From assembly GCA_002900995.3 (NCBI GenBank), contig CM035306.1:4330008-4394007 (forward strand): 64,000 nt of DNA, given 5' to 3'. The position numbers and the translations under genes were made by a program. The notes under the pieces are model-generated. The model ran no database searches, was not told the origin of the DNA, and worked only from the letters and a program-made list of their open reading frames with translations. Source of the stretch: Ganoderma boninense (taxonomy: Eukaryota; Basidiomycota; Agaricomycetes; Polyporales; Polyporaceae). This document shows positions 37,279 through 48,259 of the stretch, in pieces (positions within the stretch are counted from its first letter, which is position 1; each line of letters begins with the position of its first letter).

Positions 37279-40200
37279 GGAGGTGGTCGTATTTGAGCGA
37301 GGGTAGGCTGTGGCCTTGCGGTGGATAGGCGGTACGTAGACGGCGAGCACGAGCACGCGTTTGGCTGAGGTTTTTCGTCTGCTGGCATTATATGGTAGAT
37401 ACGACTGTGCGTTCTCGGGACGAGCCTCTCCCGTCCTGTTTGCCGGTTTGGCACAGATTCAATACATTCCAGCCCCCCGGGCGTGGTGCTCACCAAACGA
37501 AGCTGACCCTCGCCTCTAGTTCCTGCAGCCGATCCTGTCAGGTCACCGTCGCGGCGGTAACTGTTCGCTCTCTCCCGCACTGGAGCGTAACAGGTGCATT
37601 GCAGGATAATGCCTGGCTTGCGCACGCCGCGTATCGAATTGCCGCGGCTAGAACACCTCGGGCACACTCATGCGGCCGTCCCAAAGCGGGATCTGTGGGC
37701 GCATTTGAGCTGTCTCCCAGACCGGCGAAGCGGTAAGCCTCTCGTCCTTTCATTTCTTCCTTGTGCTCGGTGTGGGCGAGTGCAACTTGCTGCGGTGATG
37801 AAACATTGTGTCTCTGTATGTCAGCATCTGTCTGCGTCCTTTTGGTGCTCGTGTCATTTCGGAGGCTCCGCAGGTGAGTACGCTTCGGTTCCCTGCCTCG
37901 ACTGGTCGAATGAATCGATTCGATTCCTCGGTCCGCAGGCCTTCTAGCCAGCAAGGCACCTCGCGCCTGCCTTCCGCAGTGTCCGCTTGTACTAGAGACG
38001 CTGCTTGTTACAACCCGGGAGCAGTCTGCACGGCTCAGTCCCGAGTGTTCCACCACGCTCCGCAATCGCGCACATGCTTGGCAACCGAGGTATGTGCCTG
38101 GTAATTTCCAACGGCGGCCTCTTTGACCAGAGGATGTTCAGTGGCATCATGCGTCCTGTCGAACGATTCTCAATTTGATTCGCTAGGTCGCGAGGCGCTA
38201 TTCAGGTCTGCCGTCATGTTTCTCTTCAAGGCTGCCGTTGCTGAGGCATTTGCAGCGGCGTGCAAATGCCCGTGTTGGATCTTTCGTATGTCATGTACAT
38301 ATCTCGGGCATCCGATGTCTCTCCTCACCAGTAACAGTTTCAGCATCCCGAGCCCTCGCGTGTTCAAGTGTATGGCGGCGTACATTCAAGGCGCATGCCC
38401 GCTCAGTGTTCCTAGGCCTGGGAAACACTTGCGCTCAGCAGACTCGGAGTGAGTCGGTGTTATCGGTGAGTGACTTGTTGTGCATTCGGTGCGTCCCAAT
38501 CTCCGAACATGACAGTAAGCACGAGTAGTCGCGAGTGCCCACTTACTCCCTGGCACCGCATCATCTCGCGTGTGCCTTGGCTTTCGCGCTATTTCTCTGA
38601 CAGCGCAGTCAAGGTTATCCCTCCAATGTTATTGCTTAGCGAATGACGGCCGGAAGGCGGAGATTGTTGCTCTTGATCGGCAACGTCTGGGGGCATGGAA
38701 GAGCCTTACGAAAGCAGGGCTGGAGCTCCATTGTACTGTGGCTCTCTTATGCTTCGCTGGCCTTGAGTCACCATTCATTCGATGGCTTTTTCGAGCCCCA
38801 TGCTGCTATTCTAGCCGTTGATACTCTCCAGGTTCCAATGTTTCCCGGATGCGGACATTGGGGCGCAGACATTGTCCACACGCGAGGGCAGACACACCGC
38901 AGCGTGCCAACGTCAGTCAGCTGACAGTAGGGCCGTGTTCTGTTCGGGTATGGAGCGGTCACCACAGCGAACACGCCGGTCGCTGCGCTGCTTGGCGAGT
39001 TGTTTCATGAGATATACATCAGCATTTGCGAACGGACGTGTCCGGACATGTCCATTTGCTTTGCCCAGCTCGCCTGAGCTCCAGGTAAGTGCCAGTGGTA
39101 GATGAAGCATTTATGGCACAGTATTCAGTGCTGATCCGCATCTCCGCAAGCTAATTCGAACGAGCACTCTTGAGTCTCAGGACCCTGTTTCTTCTGTCCC
39201 TCCTCTCCAAGCTCCGAGCGGGACCAATTCCTCCACCAAGTTATTTCAAACCGTTGCTCTGGGTACCGGCAATCCCGTCAGGCCTGTGTGCATCTGAAAA
39301 TCTGAGCGTGATTGCCTCGGCCGTGGTGAGCATCCCAACCGACGGCTGCGTTGCTGCCTCGTGCATCCTCGCACCCTATACCGGATGATCTATTCTTAAA
39401 TTCTAACCGATGTTTTCCAGGTTCGGTCACTTCCAGCCTACGGCCGAATCTGGCTGCAGGTTTGAAATTAGGAGATGTGAGCATGGACTCGACCCGGGCG
39501 TAGGTTAGAATGTCGAAAGGTGCTTCATTCGCGCTGTGAATCCAGAAGGAATATAATTAGTATTTCATGGCCAATGCTGGCCACTATGGGACAGCAAAAA
39601 TGACAGAGAGCACGAGAAACTGTGGACGGGCACGGCGACCGGACAGCCGTGAACGCAGCACATTGAGTTCATGCAAGAGAACTTGAGGTGACCATGCCAG
39701 GGGCGGCGTCCGGACTTCGGCCGCGAGCCCGACTGGCACGCCAAGGCTGGCGTCCAGTAAGTAGTGTTTGCATCTTGCGCCCATATTTCAAAGTGCACCC
39801 GTCCCTGGTCCGTCCGGCACGACATCCTAGTATCCGATTGACCAGGTCCTCCTGGTGTCTGGCAAAAGGACAAGCTTGCCGCAAATTCTGGTTGGATACA
39901 CACAATTCGAAGGGGGAGCAAGCCCGCCCAGCCACACGCGCGAAAGGCGCAAGGGACAAGATTCGAACAAGATATCATTAGACGTTGCAAGCGAGCCCGC
40001 CCGGACGGTCCCACGTCGCAAACGCAGGTACGTACACGCTGTGGCTACCAGATCACATCGATCACATCTCGTCTCGCGTACACGCGCAGATCTCCAATGT
40101 CCCGCGTACCGCCACGGCCCCCGAGACTACTGTAATTGTCTTGGCCCAGGTCGTTTCGGAGCGCCTGCCATTGCACCGACATCGTCATTCGCCGATCGCG

Positions 40201-41740
40201 ATGCGCCTGGGCCAGTGCAAAGGCGATGGCATCTGCTGGATCTGAATATCGCTTGGTGAGCGGCGTGGTCACTGGTGCGAACTGGCGAGCTCCGGGGACG
40301 CGGTACGTACCTTTCCCTCCATCCGGCACCGCCGTTACCGCCGTGCGCAATTCCTGGGCAGGCGGCCGGCTACGAAGATTAGGTGCACGTACGTACCGAG
40401 TTCAGGGACCAAGGTCCGTGAGACTCTGGCCGCGATTACCGCCTCACACGGGGGGTTCGGAGGTTCGGGGCCGCGTCGTCTCTCTCTGCGGATGGACGGC
40501 GGGCGGATTAGCACTGAAACAGCAGTCGAAATGTTCGGGTGAGCACGCACCGCAGGAAGGAATGCGCGCTCAAGCGGAGAGCGAAGCGGTCAGGAGCCAA
40601 ACGGGGCATACGTGCATGCGCAGGTACGTACTGTCGTTAGGGCCGTGCGCCGCCCAAGCGAAATCGGACGCCGCTCGCGAGCAACAATCGACCTGTTGCG
40701 GAGACAAGCACACAGGGCAGCGGTCAGCCAGATGATGCTATGGCGGAAACGACTGACCGGCCGCTCGTTTCACGAGGCCCGCCTCCACGCACAGACCAGG
40801 GCCAACGGCGTATATAGATGGCGCTCGAGGTTGGACAGCGACCGGCGTCCCCCGTCGTCCGTCTCGCCACCGTTGATGCCCCCTGTTCTCGCTTCTATCC
40901 TCCGCCCCGCGCACAGGCCGCGCGCCATCGAGTAAGGGCGGAGACCGCGTCTTGCGCTCGTGCATCGAAGATGCCCCCGAGAGCAGTAGGTGCCGCGTTC
41001 GGTGCGGTCACGGACCATACCCACTGCGGGCAGCTGGTTATCAAGACCGAGGGCCAAGCTGGTACGTCGTGTGCTTGCTGCTTCGACCCGACCCCATTTC
41101 TGATCGATTCCGGGCTAATTCTGAAGGCTGGCCGTCGGCCCGAGAGTCAAGGGATGCATGCCCAATCGGGCTCGAAGTGCGAAGGGTGGGAGAGGGCACT
41201 CGCTGGACACTGGAGCGTGTGTAAGCGGGCGTACATACCGTAGATAGACAACGTCGCATAGGTCCAGCAGCCAGGGCCCCGACGTGTGGGGCAGATGGCA
41301 TGTTGACATTGAGGAGGCAGGTGGTGCCGACGGAGAGGTGCGATGCGCGATGCGGGGGAGCGCAGATAACCGCGACGAGTGGAGGAGGCGGTCCGGAGGC
41401 AGCAGCCGGCTGGGGGAGGGCGCGGAGAGGCGCAGTGGTGACCGTTGGCCGTGGCCAGTGGCGGACGCCAACATCGGGCGGTACGAGATGTTCGCGCAGA
41501 ATCTGCAAGAACACCAGAGGGGCGGCGGAAGCGTTGGAAGAGGCGGACCGTGAATCCGATGTCGGGCTGGAACCGCAGTGTGCGCAGTGAGAGAGCAGGG
41601 CCGCTACGGGGATGTGCAGACTGTTGCCTAGTCAGAAACAGTCTGGAGGGTAAAGCGTGGAGAGCGAAGACGAGACGTCGATGGCGACGACGGGGTCAGG
41701 TGCGGCAGAGAGGCTAGTCGGGGACCGCGGGCGAAGACTC
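37279..41740. other. Gene-poor stretch with many short frames, no gene supported
   Basis: Both strands show only short frames without domains. GTACGTA, resembling splice donors, recurs at about 40026, 40303, 40385, 40622 and (partly) 41061, suggesting another eroded repeat series. Nothing supports a protein or RNA gene. Confidence 0.45.
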
Positions 41741-41787
41741 GTCGGTCGAGGAGGCAGACGCCGGCGTCCTCGACCGACAAGCCATGC
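41741..41787. repeat. 47-bp contig-end repeat (right copy)
   Basis: Identical to 22036-22082, and it ends exactly at the second N gap. The two copies terminate the sequence block between the gaps. Confidence 0.9.
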
Positions 41788-41887
41788 NNNNNNNNNNNNN
41801 NNNNNNNNNNNNNNNNNNNNNNNNNNNNNNNNNNNNNNNNNNNNNNNNNNNNNNNNNNNNNNNNNNNNNNNNNNNNNNNNNNNNNNN
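41788..41887. other. Assembly gap (100 N)
   Basis: Exactly 100 N. The left flank equals 22036-22082 and the right flank equals about 25472 onward of unit B. The missing piece would therefore correspond to roughly 22083-25471, which includes a whole F-box gene. Confidence 0.98.
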
Positions 41888-42640
41888 ATTAGGCGGGTGA
41901 GTCGGTGCTCTCTTGTTCTCTATTGACTCGGGAGGCCGCCGAGGTTAATTCAATCTTGCAGGCACCTGTCGGCTAGCAGACAGACGGTCAGCGCACATCC
42001 GTCCCTGGCCTGAAAGTGTGCTTCCTGGAACTTACACCTCGTCGGAGCGCGGAGGGGCACGCGGAGAGAGGCATCGCCATGGAGGTGAGCAATGTGGGCC
42101 CCGCGCATGCACGTCGCGGGCGCACTCTCTCGTCCATCGCGTTTTACACTGGTGCGCAGAGCAGAGCGGGATCCTGATCAGGTGTTGAATACCATAATAA
42201 TAGGGCGCACATAGCATCGTCATGTGGGCGAGTCGCGTACTTACCATTGTATATAATAGGCACTTGTTCCGGGACGTTTCCACAGCGCGCACGAGGGCAA
42301 TGCGGTATTAGCACGCAGTTAGTACCACCTCTTACGAGACGGGGAACTGACAGAGGTCTGAGATGGGTGTGGTCGTTGAGGCGTAGGGACGCCCCGGGCT
42401 GGGGGAGGCGGTGTGGCACGCCAAGGTTCGCAGAGGACGTCACTATGTCCGGTGTTCGCAGGATGTCGGTAGATGTCGGTGTGCTTCGAGAGCCGTCGCA
42501 GACAGTGCGAGACTCGCGGTCCTGCGAGAGGACAGGGAAGTGGCGCGACGACTGTGCCGCTGATTGTTCGGAACCGCGTGCCGTGGGCACACTACAAATT
42601 GCGACGCAGGCTTCTAGGCATAGGCCGCTCCAGGCCCAGT
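41888..42640 (+). repeat. F-box segmental duplication, unit C (3' part only)
   Basis: Matches about 25472-26176 of unit B and 21018-21730 of unit A, starting in the last intron-like spacer of the tail series. It switches near 42625-42645 into the start of block R copy 2, without the ~220 bp of unit B that precede the Helitron and without the Helitron itself. Confidence 0.88.
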
Positions 42641-42647
42641 ACTGTCG

Positions 42648-43219
42648 AGGAGACGCTACAATGTTCGTGAGATTGCGGCGGGCAGCGTCCTCAGAAGAAA
42701 TTGGAAGCGGGTCGGTCAGACGACAGGCGTCGTGTAACGGATGACGAGGAGGAGGTGCTGGGGAAGCGGGCGCCGAGAAAATCGGAATTCGGCAGGAGGG
42801 CGAATGCCGCGGGGCTTGGAAGGGCCCAGGCCCTGGGCCGACCTGGGTCTGCGGTCTAGAGCTGCGACCTGATTCCGCCGCGCCTCCTGCTGTCTTCCCT
42901 TGTGGCGTCCGAGGGCGGGCGGATGGACGTGTGCGCTGGCCACTGCCGACGAGTTCGTTATGCGCGGGCGGGGGGCGCAGCGGTGTCGGACGAGACACGC
43001 GCGGGTGGTGCTGTATTTGGATCGGGTGATTGCGGCGATCGATAACGGAGCAGGTGCGTGCAACGTGTTGGTGGCCCCGGCGACATACGGCGGGGGGGCC
43101 GGACGGAGAGGTTTGGGAGGTCTGCGGCTGGGGTTTGGAGGACATAGAATCGTATTGCGGTGTGGTAAGATCTGGAGGAGTTGCGCGGTGCCTGATTGTT
43201 TGACTGCGAGGGTAGCGGG
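42648..43219. repeat. Duplicated block R, copy 2
   Basis: Second copy of 32325-32889. It ends about 450 bp before the SKN7 start codon, so part of the duplication sits in or near that gene's promoter. Confidence 0.85.
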
Positions 43220-43672
43220 GCCCAGACCGCCGCCGGCCCAGGCCCAGACCCATGTCCGCCAGAGAAGTGAATCCCATGCGACGCTCTGGGCCCACGCAGA
43301 CCCCGCATGCGCTAATGTCGGTGAGAGAGCACTTTGTGCAGTCGACAGAGGCATTGAGGGCAGCGACGGGACAGCGATGGGCGAGGGCGCGGGCGCGGGC
43401 GGCGGGGGAGGCTGGGGGAGAGAATTGAGACCCCGCAGAGGATTGAAGGAGCGCAGAAATGAAAAGGGAGCGCGGGAAAATGAATAAACGGGCTGGGGGC
43501 GGAGGTGATGGGTTGCCATACGGAGAGGGGTTATTTCCGAATTGGGAGATAAGCTCGGCGACCGGGAGGGAATGGAGGGAGGGGGCCGTGGAGGAGGATT
43601 GACGGAGTGGGATATCAACTCGGCCTCGTCTCTGCTCCTCCTCCTCCAACCCCTCATAACAGTCCAGGCCAA

Positions 43673-46600
43673 ATGGACAACTCGCCTCAGTATCCGCCGC
43701 TCCAGAGGCAGCTCTTCCCCTCCTCGACCCTCCCGCCTCCCTCCCAGCTCCACCTCAATTCCTTTCCGAGGAACAACACCCTCCCCCCCATCTCCCAGCT
43801 CCCCGCCGCTTCTCGCTACCCCCCGCCCACCTACACCCATCCGTCCCTCTCCTCCACCGCGTCTCCCCTCTCCGGCCACTCTCTCTCCTCCTCATCCACC
43901 CTCCCCTGGTCCAACCATCGCGCCTCATCATCGCGCGACGACATTCCCCCGCCCTCGCGCCGCCTCTCCGAATCATCACCACATCGACCAGACCGAGAGA
44001 TGGCCCGCGACTCTTCTCAGGACCGTATCCTCTCCTCCTCTCATGTCAAGCATGAGCCGGAGGATAGCATGCCCTCCACATCAGACTTTGTCAAGAAGCT
44101 CTACAAGTGCGTACCTGCCTTTTTCGTATTTGGCCCAGGCCCAGACGTTCATATTCAATTTGCCACAAAGGATGCTTGAAGACACCAACTTCGCCGACGT
44201 CGTCTCGTGGGGTCCTAACGGCGACTGCTTTGTCGTCAAGGACATGAACGAGTTCACGAAATCCATCCTCCCCCGCATGTTCAAGCACTCAAATTTTGCG
44301 TCATTCGTCCGCCAGCTGAACAAGTATGACTTCCACAAAGTGCGTCTTCTTCCATTCACTCTCCACGATGCGCGGCGTGAACAAAGAATCCCCAGGTCAA
44401 GAACACGGACGATAACCAGTTCGGCGAACACGTGAGTTCCCCGTCTCTCCTCCCGTGCTTCTTAGAATCGCGTTCACCGGGACTCTCGCACGTTGTAGAG
44501 CTGGACTTTCCGCCACCCTGACTTCCATGCTGATCGCCGCGATGCGCTTGAGAACATCAAGCGTAAGGTGCCCGCGCAGCGTAAATCCACCGGCCGCGGG
44601 GCCAACTCGCCCAGTCCATCCTCCTCTGCTACCGTTGAGGCGCTCCAAGCGCAGTTAGACCGTATGGCCCGCGACCAGGAAGAGATGGCCGCGCACATAC
44701 GCTCGCTTGAGACCAACTACCAGAACGTGCTGTCTGAGATGGTCAACTTCCAACGAAACATGGCGCAGCAGGACGGGCTCATGCAGAATTTGATACAATA
44801 CTTCTTGCAGTTGGAGAATGGTGGGACTGTCTCCTCGTAGTTTATTAATCCCCAGGCCGGAAGCTAATTTGTACTATTGCTTTTTTTATGGTTTCGCTCT
44901 CTCTCCCGTCTCCGTCTCCTCCCATTGTGCAAATCCCACGGACGCATCTGCCTTGCACTCGAAACGGGGATGGAAAAATCCTGGACGTGGTTCTCGTCTG
45001 CTGCTACGTCGTGGTCGCCTTCCTGCGCACGCACACAAACACGCTACAATGCGAAACGTCCGTCTTCGTGACGATAACCTCGTTCCGAAAATCCCCGCCG
45101 TGGCTCTCACACCACCACCACCGCCCCCGTCGACGGGTCTAGGCAAGCTGAAGACCGAACAGATCTCGAACCCCGCCCCAGGGACCTACGCCCCAGACCC
45201 CAACAACCCCTTTCTCCCCGCGACCGAGGCGCAGCGCATGATGGGCGCCTACCCCGACGGCGACATCGCCCGCGCGTCCCTCGCGCAGATGAACGAGATC
45301 TCGCGCCGCGCCGAGGTCGCAGGGATGACGTTCGGCACGGCCGCCAGCAGCGCGGGCGCAGGTCCCAGCGGGAGTGCGAGCAGCAACAACAACAACAGCG
45401 CTGGGGCCCCCGCGCGGCCGAGCTCGCGCGCGTCGACGATCATGGCGGCCGCCGCGGGGCTGATGCCGGGGGGCATGGACGCGCCTGCGCGCCCGATGAG
45501 CCGGCAGGACGCGCTCGCGCGCATCGAGGAGCTCTCACGGATGCGGCCGACGCCCGCCCTCGACCCGGCCCAGAACGCGGGCCAGGCCCAGGCCGGCCGC
45601 CCCCCCGTGTCGTCGCCCAGCCATAGCCAGAGCCAGAAGGCGCGTTCCCAGCAACAGCAGCAGCAACGCGAACGCGAGCAGCAGCAACAGCAGGCCCAGG
45701 CCCAGGCTGCCGCGGCGTCGTCGTCCTCGAGCGCGCCGCCCCCGCCCGCCTCCGGGGCCGCGCTGGACACGGGGGCGTTCGACGCAGCGGCGGCGCCGTT
45801 CCTGATGTCGGAGGAGGCGGCGCGGTACGGGCTGAGCGTGGACCCGAGCACGATGAACCACGAGGGCCTGCAGGTGTTCACGGTGGGCCACCTGATGCCG
45901 CGCTCGTCGCTCGAGGACGCGAACGGGAACTGGGCGTTCGACCCCAACGTCCTCAACCAGGTCGTCATGCCCACCCCCGAGGGCATGGGCGGCGACCCCG
46001 AGGAGGAGGGCGAGAGCTCCGCCGCGCCCGCCCCCACGCAGTTCATCAGCGCCCCCTCCGCTTCCGCCAGCGCATCAACAAGCACGGGTGCGGGGGGGCG
46101 GCCGGGGAGCGCGCAGACGCTGCGCGTAAGGCGCTCGACGTACGTGCCCGGGTGGGCGGTGCCCCCGCGCGTGCTGCTCGTGGACGACGACGCGGTGAGC
46201 AGGAAGGTGTCGAGCAAGTTCTTGCAGATCTTCGGGTGCACGATCGACGTGGCCGTCGACGGCGTCGGCGCCGTCAACAAGATGAACCTCGAGAAGTACG
46301 ACTTGGTGCTCATGGTGCGTGGTTCTCGCCCTTGTTGTCGTGTGGGGTTTGGGTCGCCGGAGGCTGACGGGGATCTATCTATCTTTCTCTATGTGTTTTA
46401 TGGGGTGCCTGGCCCTGGTCCTGCGGTCTTTGCGCGCATCGCATTTTTTTGCGGTTCGTTTTGCTGCGCGTGTTCGCATCTGCGTCTGCGCCTGCGGTCT
46501 TTGCGTGCGCAGGACATCGTGATGCCGAAGCTGGACGGCGTGTCGGCGACGTCGCTCATCCGCCAGTTCGACCACATGACGCCCATCATCTCGATGACGA

Positions 46601-47097
46601 GCAACTCGAAGCCCGCGGAGATCATGAAGTACTACTCGTCCGGCATGAACGACCACCTCCCGAAGCCGTTCACCAAGGACGGCCTCTGGGACGTCCTCGA
46701 GAAGCACCTCACCCACCTCAAGGTCATCCAGACCCTCTCCCGCGTCCCGCGCTCCGTCGGCGTGCCCCCGCTCTCGGACCCGTCCTTCGACAACGCGCTC
46801 GCCGTCCAGGCGAGCGCGCTCCAGCAGCAGCAGCAGCAGCAGGCCGGCCTTGGGGCGCTCCCCATCGGCTTCTCGCTCGGGGGCGCGGGCGACGACGAGG
46901 AGGGCAAGATCAACCCGCTCGCGGGCATGGGCCTCACGGACGAGCAGTACACGCTCATCCTCTCGAACCTCGTCAACGGCGAGTCGTTCCAGGGCATCGA
47001 CGCCGTGCACGCGCTCGGCGAGTCGAGCAAGCGCTCCCTCGACGACCCGCACGACGGCCGCGAGCCCAAACGCAGCCGCTTCGAGGTCATCGAGTGA
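43673..47097 (+). CDS. SKN7: SKN7-type HSF-domain response regulator
   Basis: Exons 43673-44106, 44171-44339, 44396-44431, 44499-44820, 45143-46314, 46513-47097 give 905 aa in one frame. Seen: an HSF-type DNA-binding domain at about residues 137-236 ([47 protein letters not shown]); a coiled coil at about 257-310; long Gln/Ala/Pro-rich linkers; a receiver domain at about 660-778 with the acid pocket VLLVDDD, the phosphoacceptor Asp in [10 protein letters not shown] (first codon of the last exon), Thr/Ser in ISMTSNS and Lys in LPKPF; and a polyQ and acidic tail. Known: HSF plus receiver defines SKN7, the nuclear output of the multistep phosphorelay for oxidative, osmotic and cell-wall stress. 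Odd: the two introns separating DNA-binding and receiver parts are long (322 and 198 nt). Retention of the first would end the protein after the coiled coil. Confidence 0.94.
45648..45710 (+). repeat. CAG/CAA-rich low-complexity tract in SKN7
   Basis: Interrupted glutamine codons ([18 protein letters not shown]) in the linker between the DNA-binding and receiver domains. The frame is intact across it. Confidence 0.8.
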
Positions 47098-48259
47098 GCG
47101 CGAGCGCGCACCGTCGACACCGTTGGGTGCTGCTGCTGGTGCGGACGCGCATGGGAGAAAAGGCAGGGGGGGACGACGACGGTGCAGAGCTGGGCGGAGA
47201 CGCGAGGACGCGAGGCACCGAGAGACAAGACATTATAGTATTGCGGGGGGCAGGCGCGACCCGCTGGATCGACACGCCCTGCGGCGTGGGCCCGGGGCCT
47301 GGCTCGTCGCCCTGGGGGCGGGTCCGCGCCTGCTCGCGGAGTGTGGGGCGAGGCCGAGGCCGCGGCTGGCCGCGAGGCGGGAGAGGCGATCTCGAATCTC
47401 GATGGCTGGCCAGCCGAGGCACACACCGGCTTTCCAAAGTGCAGCTTCCTCGCCTCGACTCTGGCTGGCCGTGGCCGGTCGCCGTGTTTCATCGTAGGTG
47501 CTGGGCCCGCTCGACCCGTGTCGTCATCCGTCATCGCTGTCCGTGGCGTGGCGTGGTTCGGTGTTCGCCTCCGCCGCTGCCGTTTCCGCTGTGTTGGCTC
47601 CTGGTCCTGGTCCCTGGTGCTCGGATCGGTAAATTCGCATAGTATGTACTGTACGTGATGTCGATATCCCGCTGCGTGTCGATATCCCGCTGCGATGTCT
47701 TGCCTGGCTTTGTTTGCATGTGCATGCGCATGTCCCACGAACGCGTACATACGCACGACGCTGTGTATGTCCCGTGTATTTGTAGCCGTATAACTACGTA
47801 GTCTATACATACCTGTACTGTAATAACACCACTGCCCAGTCCCACATCAGTAGCTCGCCTGTTTTCTCTTCTTTTTTCGATCGCATCTCGGCCTCCCGAG
47901 ATGTTAAAATGTATATATGGAATCCGCGGACAACAGAGACAATGGAACGTAGGCTCTAGAACCCCCACATCTGCTCGTGTGTGTTTGACGTTGGAACCTG
48001 GATCGTGGTGCACTGCTTTGCAGGCCTAGGCAGTGGTTACAGTGTGAACCGCGACAACCTTTCAACCTGACGAATCATCCGACCTTGCTTATGACGAAGG
48101 ACGAGCATGAATTGAATGCTATTGAATGCGAGATCGCAAGGCGCACAAGGTCTCGAGCGGTCGGACCCTACTTACGCAGGAGCAAATACAACACGTATGG
48201 AATGGGGTCCAGGATGCAAGACGAAGATGGATCGAGAAAAGAAGACTACATACGTAAGG
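47098..48259. other. Convergent intergenic region between SKN7 and VPS11
   Basis: Holds the 3' ends of both genes. An 18-bp sequence (GTGTCGATATCCCGCTGC-like) is tandemly doubled at about 47656-47692. No gene supported. Confidence 0.5.

Noticed and set aside
39930..39985. tRNA-like GATTCGAAC box
   Set aside because: No matching A box or cloverleaf stems around it.
39565..40021. 150-codon minus-strand frame near 39.6-40.0 kb
   Set aside because: Cys/Ser-rich with no recognisable motif, no splice partners, and comparable frames on the other strand.
45249..46313. 354-codon minus-strand frame opposite SKN7
   Set aside because: Ser/Ala/Cys-rich mirror of the Gln/Ala linker on the coding strand; the plus-strand receiver domain is unambiguous.
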